NCBI GenBank assembly: GCA_965240325.2
Contig: OZ251241.1
Location: 1,116,001-1,180,000, forward strand
Origin: Rebecca billardiae RCC1528
Lineage: Eukaryota > Haptophyta
Length of the DNA: 64,000 nt
Direction: 5' to 3'
The notes under the pieces are model-generated. The model had not been told where the DNA came from, made no database searches, and saw nothing but the letters and a program-made list of their open reading frames with translations. Shown piece after piece: positions 1 to 9,595 of the stretch. Each line of letters starts with the position of its first letter. Position 1 is the first letter of the stretch. Made by a program: the position numbers and the translations under genes.

Positions 1-292
1 GGTCGTGCACAGGTACGTCGTGCGCGACACGGTCGAGGAGCGCATCCGCGCGCTGCTCCGCGCGCGCGCCCACGGGCACGGCGCGTGCGGCGCGGACGAC
101 GGCGAGTACGGGCACGACGGCGCAGTCGCTCCGGAGGCCGCGTCGCCGCCGCCGCACGGCGTTGAGGACGCCGGGGCGCGGGGCGCGGGCGCGGGCGCCG
201 CAGCCGGGCGGCAGAGCGACGTCGGCGGGCTCAGCGTCGAGCAGCTCAAATCGCTGCTGAGCGGCGCGCCCACTCCGCCATCAGAACTGTGA
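1..292 (+). CDS. C-terminal end of an SNF2-family helicase (SHPRH-like), partial
   Basis: The open frame enters from the left edge (first full codon at position 2) and stops at 290-292. It begins V-V-H-R-Y-V-V-R-D-T-V-E-E-R-I, which matches the end of the helicase C domain of SNF2 ATPases, where a conserved 'TVEERI'-type helix follows motif VI. The 'V-H-R-(F/Y)' lead-in is closest to the SHPRH/RAD5-type branch. About 80 residues of low-complexity Ala/Gly/His tail follow, ending in a short helix (V-E-Q-L-K-S-L-L). By family, this would be a nuclear DNA translocase in chromatin or DNA-damage tolerance. The ATPase core and any RING finger lie outside the window, so the subfamily is inferred from about 15 residues only. 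Confidence 0.6.
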   Translation, partial: VVHRYVVRDTVEERIRALLRARAHGHGACGADDGEYGHDGAVAPEAASPPPHGVEDAGARGAGAGAAAGRQSDVGGLSVEQLKSLLSGAPTPPSEL

Positions 293-570
293 TGCGTGCG
301 TCGTCGCGGCGAGGGAGTTGACAATGACATCGTCGTCCGGCCGCCTCGCGCATCGTCGTTCTTATTAGCAGACGATCGAACTTTCCGTCATCGTCCCCGG
401 TTCCGCGCGGCTCATTACGCGGCCGGCGGCCGGGATCGCTGCGGGCCGCGCGCCGGAGCGGCGGCGCGCCGATGAGGCTCGGGCGCCGCCGACTGTGCCG
501 GGCGAGTGTGATGTAGTGACACGATGACAGTCGTCGTCTGTCAGTATCGTACGTCTGGCCTCGGGGCCAG

Positions 571-1200
571 CTACTGCCTGCTCGATGCGAATTGCGCGTC
601 ACACGCGCTCGGCACTGGATGCTCGGCCATCACGGCCTCGTGCCCGCGCGCCAGAAACGAGCTGACGACCTGGGCGTGCGACTGCACGAGCGCGCGCGCG
701 CATGGGCTGAGCCCGTCCTCCTCGACGAGGACACCGCCCGAGACGTTCGCGTAGTTGAGCCGGACCTCCTCGTGGTGGGCAAAGATCGCCCGAAATAGCG
801 GGTCGTGCCTGTGGAGGGGCTCGTTCTGCTCGAGCGCCCTCTTCATCTGCGCCACGTGCGTTTGGATCCAACGAGCCACGGCTGGGTCGTGCGAGTGCGT
901 GCGCGTCGAGACTCCGGACGGCGTGCTGTTCACCTGGCGCGAGATCTCGTCGCGGTGCCACATGAGCGAGTGGATCGCCTCCATGAAGCGCATGTGATTG
1001 TGGTGCCCTCCCATCGCCATGGCGCCGTGGTGGTGCCCGCGCATCATCCCGCCGCCTCGTCCGCTCATGTCGCCTGGCATCATCATGCCACCACGCATGC
1101 GCCCCATTCGCATGGACGTCGTCGCCTCGTCTTCGTGCGGAAGCGCATGCGCTAGCACGGGTAGCGAGAGAGTCAACACGATGGCGAACGGCGGCTGCAT
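571..1200 (-). CDS. Secreted His/Met-rich protein with bacterial-type duplicated domain
   Basis: Single-exon, 209 residues. Residues 1-19 form a signal peptide ending A-H-A. Residues 28-72 are extremely rich in Met, His and Gly (runs such as G-G-M-M-R-G-H-H-H-G-A-M-A-M-G-G-H-H), which suggests binding of copper or another soft metal. The rest resembles an uncharacterised bacterial family with two similar halves. The first half has H-R-D-E-I-S-R, a P-x-G-V turn, D-P-A-V-A and I-Q-x-H-V. The second has H-H-E-E-V-R, G-G-V, L-V-Q-S-H-A and a final F-L-A-R-G. The start is the first Met and gives a clean signal peptide. Metal binding is inferred from composition; no enzyme motif is visible. Bacterial origin is suspected because I know this two-half pattern from bacterial proteins. 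Confidence 0.75.
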   Translation of the reverse strand: MQPPFAIVLTLSLPVLAHALPHEDEATTSMRMGRMRGGMMMPGDMSGRGGGMMRGHHHGAMAMGGHHNHMRFMEAIHSLMWHRDEISRQVNSTPSGVSTRTHSHDPAVARWIQTHVAQMKRALEQNEPLHRHDPLFRAIFAHHEEVRLNYANVSGGVLVEEDGLSPCARALVQSHAQVVSSFLARGHEAVMAEHPVPSACDAQFASSRQ

Positions 1201-1756
1201 GGTGTGCGGGCGCGAGAGGTCAGGGGCGCGTGGACGAAGGCCAAAGGGGTGAGGGGTCGAGCAGGGGTTCCTCCGGTTTATTTAGCGGCGGTGTTTTCGA
1301 TCGCCGTTGCGGAGCCGCGAATATTCCGATCGATTCATCGGCGAATCGGCCGATATTCCCCGGGATCTGTATCGGCGACGACTGCCCTGAAATGTGGTGA
1401 ACAGGCAGCGGCCTGATTGACGCCAACTTGTCGCCAGCCATCATCATCATCATGAAGCCGGAGTCGCCGATTGTAGCGCCGCCAGACAGGCTCCTTATAA
1501 TAGCCTAGGTGGCGGCCGTTATTGCAGCAAAATCAGAACGGCCGCCCCGCGCTCCGAGGCACGCGCGCTCGCGCGGCGCGCTCGCGGCCTCGGACCGCTC
1601 GTCGCCGCCGCGACGTGCTGTGCCGTGAGCGCACGGTCGTCTGCATGCTGCGCCAAGCGCGTCGCCGTCCCAAGCGCGCGGCCGCCGCCGAGCGCGCGCG
1701 CCGCGTCAGCTTGGCGCGTGGCGCAAGCGCAGTTCACTCAATAACCGCCGCCGTCG
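1201..1756. other. Intergenic, no gene seen
   Basis: Between two convergent-to-tandem minus-strand genes. Nothing in any frame looks coding. The first part should hold the promoter of the His/Met-rich gene and the last part the 3' UTR of the membrane-protein gene. A short run of CAT triplets occurs near 1440-1453. Confidence 0.6.
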
Positions 1757-4700
1757 TCATGGCAGCCTCTGCCGCACGGGCGTCGTGACCGGCGCAGCGG
1801 CGCCGTCGGCGCCCGCCGGCGCGTCCGACGCCTCTCCCACCTGCGGCTCGGGTGTCTCGACGTGCTCCGGCAGCATGTCCGAGACGAACGCGCGGCCGCT
1901 CGACGCCACGCACGACGCGCCGGCGGCGAGCGCGCCCAGCCAGAGCCACAGCTGCGTGCGGTGCACGCTCGCTGTCGTGTAGTCGAGGGAGATTGCGCAG
2001 AGGAGTACGGTGAAGACGCCGACGGTGAGGACGACGTGGGCGCCGAGCCGCGAGAAGCGAGCGCGGTGCCTGCTCTGCCCCGGCGTGCTGAAGCTGCCGT
2101 CCTCCTCCTCGTCGTCGTCCGGCGGAACCGCGTCTCCCGGCTGTCGCTTGGTCCGGCCGCTCAGCTGCCGAGCCAGCCGGGTCGGGCTCCGGCTCAACTG
2201 CCGCGCGAGCGCAAGGCCCTGCTGCTGCGAAGGCCACACGAAGACGGCCACAGGCAGGATGACCAGAAGCGCGCCGCCGGCAAAGAAGAGCCAGTGGATC
2301 ACCAGGATCGGTGGGCGCACCTGCAGGGCACACGCGCAGGACGGGCGTAGCGCGGCGCGCGCGCGGGGGGGGGCACGGCGGCCGGACGCGCGTGAGCAAT
2401 ATGGCCGGCCTCAGGCCTCTGGGCCGACTGCAGCGAGTGCGGGTGCCGCGCGCCGGCAGGGGAGCAAGCAGGCCACGGTGCGCGCGAGCGAAAAAAAAGA
2501 GAAAAAACAACATGGCCGCACAGGCGGACGGACCTGGACGGGGAAGAGGACACAGCCGATGAAGATAAACATGGCCACGAAGGCGACGATGACGAGCAGC
2601 TGGAGCGCGCGCCATCTCAGCAGGTTGGGGCCCTCCGACCGCCACCCGCCGCTCAGCGAGACCACCAGGGCGGGCGTGAAGGCAATGAGCATGCCGAGAA
2701 ATAGCCACGGGATCAGCACCCACAGCTGCGGCGCACAGCCAGGGGTGCGGGGTGGGCGCCGAGGCCGGCCGGGGGCGAGGGTGAGGCCCTGATGGCGCGT
2801 GCTCGGCGGGGCGCAGCCGCGAGCGCGAGCGCGGGCGGGGCGGCGCGCCCGCGCCGCCGCCCCACAACACAGGCTCTCCCCGTGTCCCTCGCCTCGGCGC
2901 CCGCCACCCGGCGCGTGGCGCGCGGCGCGGCGCGAGCGGCGCACGCGCGCGCACGTCGAGCTCGCCGATGTGCAGGATCCCGATCGCGGTGCCCGCGAGT
3001 GCGCACGCGCCGAGCAGCGCGCGGATGGCGAGGACGGTGCGACGGAAGCGGCGCGCGTGTGCCTCGGAGCGCAGCACGACAAAGCACGCGTGCCGCGCGA
3101 CCACGCCCAGGAGCGCCAGCGCGCAGAGCAGGCTGCCAACCAGCCACACGCCCGCGCCCGCGCCGTACCGATCGAGCTGCCTCGCCGACGCGCGCTCGGC
3201 GAGGGTCAGCAGCACGTACACCGGGTCGCACCACTCGCCCAGCGGCTGGTACTGCGCGCCATCGCCGCTGACGAGCGCCGAGTGCACGGTCAGAGTGAGC
3301 GGGTACGCGCTCCGTTCGGTCGGCAGTTGGAACGAGAGGGCGCTCAGCTGGACGCTGCGCGGCGCGGCGCGGCCGGTGGCGGCCGGTGGCGAGCGGGCGT
3401 GCACCGGCAGGAGGGAGGAGACGTGGCGAGCGGCCGTGTGCAGCGGCAGCAGTGGGAGCCGGCCGAGCGGGCGCGCGCGCGCGGCGCGGACAAGGGGCGC
3501 AGGAGCGAGAGAGCGTGGGCGGAGGAGGCGTGCGCGCGGGCAGGCCTGTGCCTGACGGCGGGCGGCGCGGCGCGGCCCCGAGCGCGCGCGCGCGCCGCTG
3601 GGCCGGCGCGCCGCGCGGGATGCGCGCCGGCGCGCGCGCACCGCTCCAGCGGCTGAGCCAGCCGTGTCGACTCCTGCCAACCGTCCCGCGAGCGGTCGGC
3701 AGAGAGGTGCTGGCGGCGAAAGACCGAGCCGAGGTCGGCGGTGGCGCCGATCGCGAGGCGGGCGGCGTCGCGGTAGTAGTGCGGCTCGAAGAACGAGCCG
3801 AGCGTGCGCCGCGGGTCGTACCCGCCGCGCGCGAGCACCGCCGCGCGGCTCGGCGCGAAGACAGGCAGCTCGACCCCTCGAAGCTGCTGGTCCTCATCCG
3901 AGTACTCACCTTCACACTGTCTGCTCGCGAACGGGTGCGCTGGGGGCGGACGCCGGCGCGAGCGGTACGAGCGATGGTAGAGCAGCCCGCCGCCGTAGAA
4001 GTAATACCTCGCGCTCCCGGGCGGCGCCATGTGGTAGCTGTTGGCGGTCCAGATGCTCCCGCCCGCAGCGAGCCCGGCGCGGCCGGCAAGCCCGCCGATG
4101 GACGTGGCGCCGCCTCCGCCGGCCTTGAGCAGCTGGCGTGCGGACGGGTCCGCGGGCGGCTCGGCGAGCCGCCGAACAGCGCCGTAGTCCCCGTACACGG
4201 AGCGGATACTGGAATGCTCGACGAGCAGCTCCTGCGGGTCGAGCGGCTCGATCGGAGTGGTCTGCGCCGAGGCGCGCGCGCGCGAGAGCAGTGGCTTGCC
4301 GTGCGAAGAGCTCACGCTGAGGACGAGGTCGACGCTGACGCCGGGCGGGGCGTAGACGACGGGGGTCCAGGTGTGCGCGGCCGACGAGCGCACGCGGTGC
4401 GACTCAAGGATGTACTGCTGCGCCGTGCCCGTCGCGTTGTCGCGCGGGCAGAGCGCGTGCTGCCCGTCGTCGCGCCCAACATACGAGGCGCACCGCTTCA
4501 TGCCGGTCTCGTCGAGCCTGAAGTGCGCGCAGCACAGGCCCAGCTGGTACAGCGAGGGCACCTCGTACGGCCAGTTGGCGCGCTCGAGCGACCGCCCGAC
4601 CGCTACGAGGACCACGCCGACGACGAGCGCCGCCGTCGTGAGCGGAAGGGCCGAGACGATGCCCGCGAGCGTCGGCTTGCACCGCGCTGGGTGCGACTCG

Positions 4701-4948
4701 GCGTCCGCGATCGCGGCTGCGTCAGGCCCGAGCCCGCCGGGCGGATCGCTGCTCGTCACGCCCGCGCGGAGGGGCGCGTCGTCCGCCTCGCCCTCCTCCG
4801 CGGCACGGGCACGGTCGCGCCGCCCACAGCAGAGCATGAGTAGGCGCTCGTTGGTCGCCGCGGCGGCCGCGCAGCGCCACTTTCGGAACTTGTTGGTCGC
4901 GCTCTCGACAATTTCGTCATCATCAAACGCGGCCGCGGAAGCCGCCAT
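1757..4948 (-). CDS. Multi-pass membrane protein, unknown family (4 exons)
   Basis: Exons on the minus strand: 4948-3642, 3354-2955, 2725-2534, 2320-1757. All junctions are phase-consistent with GT-AG borders and give 820 residues. The N-terminus is acidic and cytosolic-looking, with one membrane segment near residues 93-115. A large loop of about 330 residues follows, with several Cys and Tyr/Gly-rich stretches. Then come about seven hydrophobic segments: two in exon 2, two in exon 3 (one starts L-W-V-L-I-P-W-L-F-L-G) and three in exon 4. Exon 4 also carries an acidic linker with D-D-D-E-E-E-D. I do not recognise the family; a receptor-like or transporter-like role would be a guess. The start codon lies 30 bp from the start of the divergent alpha-galactosidase gene. 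Confidence 0.7.
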
Positions 4949-4978
4949 CGTTCAGGCTGCGCCGCGACGGCCTGCACC
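4949..4978. promoter_or_regulatory. 30-bp divergent gap between two start codons
   Basis: Only 30 bases separate the ATG of the minus-strand membrane protein from the ATG of the plus-strand alpha-galactosidase. Both starts are supported: the enzyme by its signal peptide and the membrane protein by its downstream coding. The two 5' UTRs must therefore overlap, or one true start or promoter lies inside the neighbour. No TATA box is visible. Confidence 0.4.
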
Positions 4979-6427
4979 ATGGCTGGCCGGGCGCTGCTCG
5001 TCGCGGCGGCCGCGCACACCGCGCAGGGGCTCGACAACGGCGTGGGCCTCCGCCCGATCCGCGGCTGGCTCTCGTGGGCGCGGTACGCGTGCAACGTCGA
5101 CTGCGCCGCAGAGCCGGGCGAGTGCATCAGCGAGGCCCTGTACATGCGCGTGGCGGATGCGCTCGTGGCGAATGGATGGCGCGATGCTGGGTACGCGTAC
5201 GTGGCGGTCGACGACTGCTGGTCGGCGCGCGAGCGCGACGCGCGCGGGCGCATCGTCGCCGATCCGGCGCGCTTCCCGTCCGGCATGCGCGCCCTCGCTG
5301 ACTATGTGCACGCGCGCGGCCTCAGGTTCCAGCTGTACACGGATGTGGGCCCGCGCACGTGCACGGGGTATCCGGCGCTCAACGTGCCCTCCGACGCGCG
5401 CGGCGGCGCACCGGACTCGCCCTACCGGCGCGACCTCGCGCAGTTCGCCGACTGGGGCGTCGACGCTCTCAAGGTCGACGGGTGCAACTCGGCGCCGGGC
5501 TCGTATGCGCAGACGTACCCTCGGGTGTCGGCGGCGCTCAACGCGACTGGGCGGCGCGTGGTGCTCTCGTGCTCGTGGCCGGCGTATCGCGTCGGCCGCG
5601 TCGGCGCGGCGGAGTGGGCGCAGATCGCGCGCTCGTGCAACTCGTGGCGCGCTTTTCATGACATCACCGACTCGTGGGCGGCCGTCCTCGCAACTGCCGA
5701 CTTTTGGCGAGATGTGTCCACCGCTGGGCTGATGGGCGGCGTCGAGGGCCCCGGGGCATTCGCGGATGCGGACATGCTGGTCGGGGGCGGCACGGGGCTC
5801 TCGCCCTCCGAGGCGGCCGCGCAAGCGGCGCTCTGGGCCGTCTTCGCCTCGCCGTGGCTGCTGAGCGCGGACCTCGCGCGAATGCCACCGTGGGCGACGG
5901 CGCTGCTGCAGAATCCTGAGCTGCTGGCGGTGCAGTCGGACTGGGCGGCCGAGGCAGGCCCCCGCGCCGGCGCCGCGCGCGCGCCGTATGCGCGCTGCCT
6001 CGCGCCGTGCCCGCGCGCGGCTGACGGCGGCGTGCAGCGGTGGCATCGGCCCCTCAGCGGTGGTCGGCATGCGCTGGCGTTGCTGAACGCAGGCACCGGC
6101 GTGCCAGGCACGCCGGCGCGCGTGCGCGTGCGTTGGTCCGAGCTGGCCCCGCCGCGCGCCCAGGCTGGCGAGGCGAGCACGCCCGACGCCCGCCAGCGAG
6201 CGCATGCCTATGACGTGCGCGACGCCCTGAGGCGTGTCGACGCCGGAAAGGCCGTTGGCGGCGGCTTGGAGGTGCGCGTGCCGCCCTCGTCGTGCGCGCT
6301 CCTAGTGCTGACCCCGGCCCCGGCCAACCGCTCGTCGTCTCGCTCTCACACTCGGACCCAGGCTCAGTACGATGCAGCAGAGTGGGAGACGGCGGAGCGC
6401 GGCGCACTCGCCGCCCTGCGCCGCTAA
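4979..6427 (+). CDS. Glycoside hydrolase family 27 alpha-galactosidase-like enzyme
   Basis: Single exon, 482 residues. A short signal peptide (about 1-17) is followed by the GH27 (beta/alpha)8 barrel. Family signatures in order: R-G-W-L-S-W and C-N-x-D-C near 28-42, C-I-S-E near 49-52, V-D-D-C-W at 77-81, L-K-V-D-G-C at 164-169 with nucleophile D167, and R-A-F-H-D-I-T-D-S-W with acid/base D228 (equivalent to human GLA D231). The usual G-G-W-N-D-P-D-M-L is degenerate here, with A-D-A-D-M-L instead, though the last Asp is kept. GH27 enzymes remove terminal alpha-galactose or alpha-N-acetylgalactosamine from glycans or glycolipids in lysosome, vacuole or outside the cell. Which sugar this one uses cannot be read from the motifs I can see. 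Confidence 0.88.
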   Translation: MAGRALLVAAAAHTAQGLDNGVGLRPIRGWLSWARYACNVDCAAEPGECISEALYMRVADALVANGWRDAGYAYVAVDDCWSARERDARGRIVADPARFPSGMRALADYVHARGLRFQLYTDVGPRTCTGYPALNVPSDARGGAPDSPYRRDLAQFADWGVDALKVDGCNSAPGSYAQTYPRVSAALNATGRRVVLSCSWPAYRVGRVGAAEWAQIARSCNSWRAFHDITDSWAAVLATADFWRDVSTAGLMGGVEGPGAFADADMLVGGGTGLSPSEAAAQAALWAVFASPWLLSADLARMPPWATALLQNPELLAVQSDWAAEAGPRAGAARAPYARCLAPCPRAADGGVQRWHRPLSGGRHALALLNAGTGVPGTPARVRVRWSELAPPRAQAGEASTPDARQRAHAYDVRDALRRVDAGKAVGGGLEVRVPPSSCALLVLTPAPANRSSSRSHTRTQAQYDAAEWETAERGALAALRR

Positions 6428-7697
6428 CTGTTATTCCGTTATTATTATGCGCTGCCATCGTCCGCCTCTCGAGGCCGCGAGTCGGCGCGATATCGCGGCC
6501 GTGAAAGTCCCGCCGCGCGTCCCGGCGGCGGCGGAACTAGAGCTATATTAAATAATCGGAACTGATGATGATGTTAGCAAGTTAGCATATATATATGTAT
6601 ATATATATATATATATATTGTTAGCGGTGATGCGCCGTGTCGAGTCCCGCGATAGCGAGTCTCCGCCTGATGATCGTATATGACGACTGAGAGTGACAGC
6701 AGCCTGATAGCAGTGATGATCGATGACTTCAGATCGGAGCATCATTCATTGATGAGCATAGCCATGGCCATGGGCCGCCGCCATCATATCGTCGTAGTAG
6801 TGAGAGTCAGATTCGACAATAATAAATCGTCAGCAGTCGTCCGGGTCGGACCGTCCGACGGACTGACGGGAGGCCGCGGACAGCCGCGACGACAGACCGA
6901 GAGGCGAGACGGCGCGATTCAATAATTTCAGGCGGCGCGCGGTAAGGGCGCCGCGGTACTGAAGTGTAAGTGATTCCGATACTGATTATACGCCGTTGTA
7001 ATCGTGGTCGGACCCGGCGAGTCGGACCGGCGGACTGCGCCCGCGGGCGCGGTTAGTCCGTCGTCGCCTCAGTGATATGCGTCAGCAGATCTGACTGACA
7101 GGCGGACTCTGATGCCAGTAGCTATGGTCGATGAGCTCATCAAGTATCAGCCCAGCCGCCCCGGGCGCCCAGCGGACCTGTGCCGCGACACCTGCTATCA
7201 TCATGCGCGCAATATGATAAGTAGTATCATATATATATCGTCCGCTAAGCGCCTTAGGTTATTGTCTACTTCGGTCGCCTACTACTACTAGAATTTAACT
7301 GCTAGCAGTCGCGTAGTAGTGCGCACCAGTGGTGGCTCTGGCTCCGGTTGACCCCTGCCAGTCCGGTCATAGAAACCGGGCGTACCGAAAATGATCTTCG
7401 CATTCCTGCGGCCGAATGAACGCCCGAAGTGTCCCACAGGGCTCCAAGTAGGGTTACTATGGATGGCCAATAAGTGCCCAGGGTGTGAAACTCAGTTTGT
7501 GACTACTTCAGACTCTATTTGTCATAGCTATTTACCCAGTCCGGTGATTTTTTTCCAATAGCTACGGGTGCATCCGGATCGCTCCCGGACCGTGTTCTGA
7601 CCAGAGTCTGAAATGAGTAAATACATAGTAAAAATAGAGTCTGAACTATAGAGGAAGTGCGCTTGTTGGCCCAATAATATCGCTCTGAAGTCATCAT
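6428..7697. other. Gene-free AT-richer stretch
   Basis: GC drops clearly relative to the genes. It contains (AT)n near 6586-6620 and 7223-7238, many short stop-rich frames, and an imperfect inverted repeat listed separately. I see no gene, tRNA or recognisable transposase. Confidence 0.6.
7507..7645. repeat. Imperfect inverted repeat with an 83-bp loop
   Basis: Arm 7507-7534 pairs with 7618-7645. The outer 14 bases are perfectly complementary (TTCAGACTCTATTT against AAATAGAGTCTGAA), as are the six innermost bases, with mismatches between. The size and AT-rich arms resemble a small MITE-like element or relic. No target-site duplication was identified. Confidence 0.45.
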
Positions 7698-9490
7698 CTA
7701 GGCATCATCCATTGCATTGGCATTGAGGTCCTCCTGTGCAGTTTTATTCACGAGTGACTTCATGAAGGAGCTCACAGTGCCCGTACTCCGTAGTCTCTGG
7801 CAGGGGTCACTACCGAAGCCAGAGCCTGGTAGCGTTATTACTATGACCGCGTTCCGCGGTCTTTTTCCGTAGAACGAACGTAGTTCGGGGCCCGCGGCGC
7901 ACCCTCCGTCGGCTGCTGTCTCAGTCTGACATGTGTAACAGTTCGCCTGAGCTGCCACCGCCAACTCAGTCACTGCCGCCCACCGGGCCGGCGGGCCGAG
8001 GACTGTCGCCGCGGGTCCGCGGGCCGCCGCGGGGACTAGCGGCCGGCGCGCGCGCGCAGGCAGGGCGAGAGGCGCTGGCGCGGCGCGAGCCGGCGCGTGC
8101 GCGCGAGCGGGCGCACCTGCTTGAGGTACTCGCCCTGCGCCATGTGCTCGACGACGGGCCGCTGGTCGCTCGTGCCGGCAGAGCGAGAGCGCGCGCCACT
8201 GCTGGCCCCGGCCTGCCGGCTGCGCAGCCTCGCACCGAGACCGACCGAGCGGAGCTCGGGGCGGTGGAACGAGGCGAGCGGCGCGTCGCGCCTGCCGCCG
8301 CGCGTGCGCGCCTGCTCCACCGCGCCGCCGTGCTCGCCCGCCGCATCCTCCGCCGCGTCGGCCTCGAAGACGGCGGCTGCCAGCGGCAGGCTGAGCCGCG
8401 CGCCGGCTCACTCACACTGTGAGTCACACCCGCGGTCGCCTCGACGGCCAACTATCCACAGCTGCTCGAGCTGCTGGAGGGCGCCGCGACGATGGCGGCG
8501 CGGGCGCCCAGCGCGTCCGTTGCCGCGTCGCTCAGCTCGTCGAGCTCGGCGCCGCACTTCGCCAGCTTGGCGCCTAGCGCCTCCGCGTGTCACGTGCTCG
8601 TGCACGTCAGCCTGCTGATACGCCGCCGCCCATCGGCACTTCTGGCATCTGCGCGCGCAGCTGCTGCAGCTCGACGGCGGAGTCGTCGCGGCTGGCGGCG
8701 AGGGTGCGCACCGCGTCGATTGCCGAGGCCTGCAGCCCGGTGATCGCCGCGTCGACGCGCGCGGCGATTTCCCCACGCAGCCTCCTCGCGCCACGTGGCC
8801 GCCGCTCGCGTGGCAGGCAGCTGGGCGCCGCTGCGCGACCCGGAACCGGCGCGCGTTTCACTGATGCTCCTGCTCGTCCTCACGCTGCTGCACCTCCGCG
8901 CCGCCGTCGACCGAGTTGAGGAGGAGCTCGCGCTCGGCGTCGAGGCGCGAGCTCGCGTGCTCGAGCTCGCCCTTCAGCCGCGCGAGCTCCGGGCGCATCC
9001 GGCTCATCAGCTCTGCCGCGCTGCCCGCTCGCTCGCAGCGGCGCGCTCTGCTCCGGGCCGCCGTCGACTGAGTTGAGGAGGAGCTCGGGCTCGGCGTCGA
9101 GGCGCGAGCTCGCGTGCTCGAGCTCGCCCTTCAGCCGCGCGAGCTCCGGGCGCATCCGGCTCATCAGCTCTGCCGCGCCGCTCGCTCGGCGGCGGCGGGC
9201 GGCGCGCTCTGCTCCGGTCGGCGAGCGACGAGCTCGCGTGCTCCGGACTCGGCTCGCCCTTGCGCGCTGCTCCTCGAGTGACGAACGCGCCCGCGGGCAG
9301 GTTGTTGCCCGTCGCCCCCGCCGCGATCTCGCCGCCCCCGCCGCGATCTCGTCGCGCATGTGTCCGTGGCGCGCGCCTGCGAGGTGACAGGCGGGCCGCG
9401 AGCTCAGCCTCGGGGAGAGCGGAGCGAGGAGAGGGCGAGACGCGCGGCCTGCGAGGCGACAGGCGCGCTCGGGGAGAGCATTTTACCATT
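7698..9490 (-). CDS. Possible multi-exon coiled-coil protein gene, structure unresolved
   Basis: Several minus-strand segments look coding but do not join into one clear model. From 5' to 3': (a) 9213-8900, encoding helical E-L-M-S-R-M-R-P-E-L-A-R-L-K-G-E-L-E-type heptads, present twice; (b) about 8776-8630, with helical L-Q-A-S-A-I-D-A-V-R and L-Q-Q-L-R-A-Q-M; (c) about 8585-8460, with A-K-L-A-K-C-G-A-E-L-D-E-L; (d) about 8390-8117, ending G-E-Y-L-K-Q directly before a GTGCGC donor like those of other introns in this window; (e) a terminal frame ending at 7698. The two copies in (a) differ by 157 bp, which is not a multiple of three, so reading through both needs an intron or means decay. 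It could be a functional coiled-coil gene or a degrading one. Confidence 0.3.
8900..9213 (-). repeat. Tandem duplication of a 157-bp unit
   Basis: 8900-9056 and 9057-9213 are near-identical. Differences are a few substitutions in the first 130 bases and divergence in the last 30 bases. The unit encodes a coiled-coil segment on the minus strand. Confidence 0.85.
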
Positions 9491-9595
9491 CACATTTACA
9501 AGTGATCAAGTTTCCCGTGCGCCTGCGAGGCGACAGGCGCGCTCGGGGAGAGCATTTTACTATTCACATTTACAAGTGATCAAGTTTCCCGAGCC
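9448..9595. repeat. Tandem duplication of a 74-bp unit
   Basis: 9448-9521 and 9522-9595 are nearly identical. Each runs from CCTGCGAGGCGACAGG to AAGTGATCAAGTTTCCCG. A third, diverged partial copy of the 5' part lies near 9378-9425. Confidence 0.85.

Noticed and set aside
4952-6205. 417-residue open frame antisense to the alpha-galactosidase gene
   Set aside because: Arg/Ala-rich and without motifs; stop-poor because of GC-rich codon bias on the other strand.
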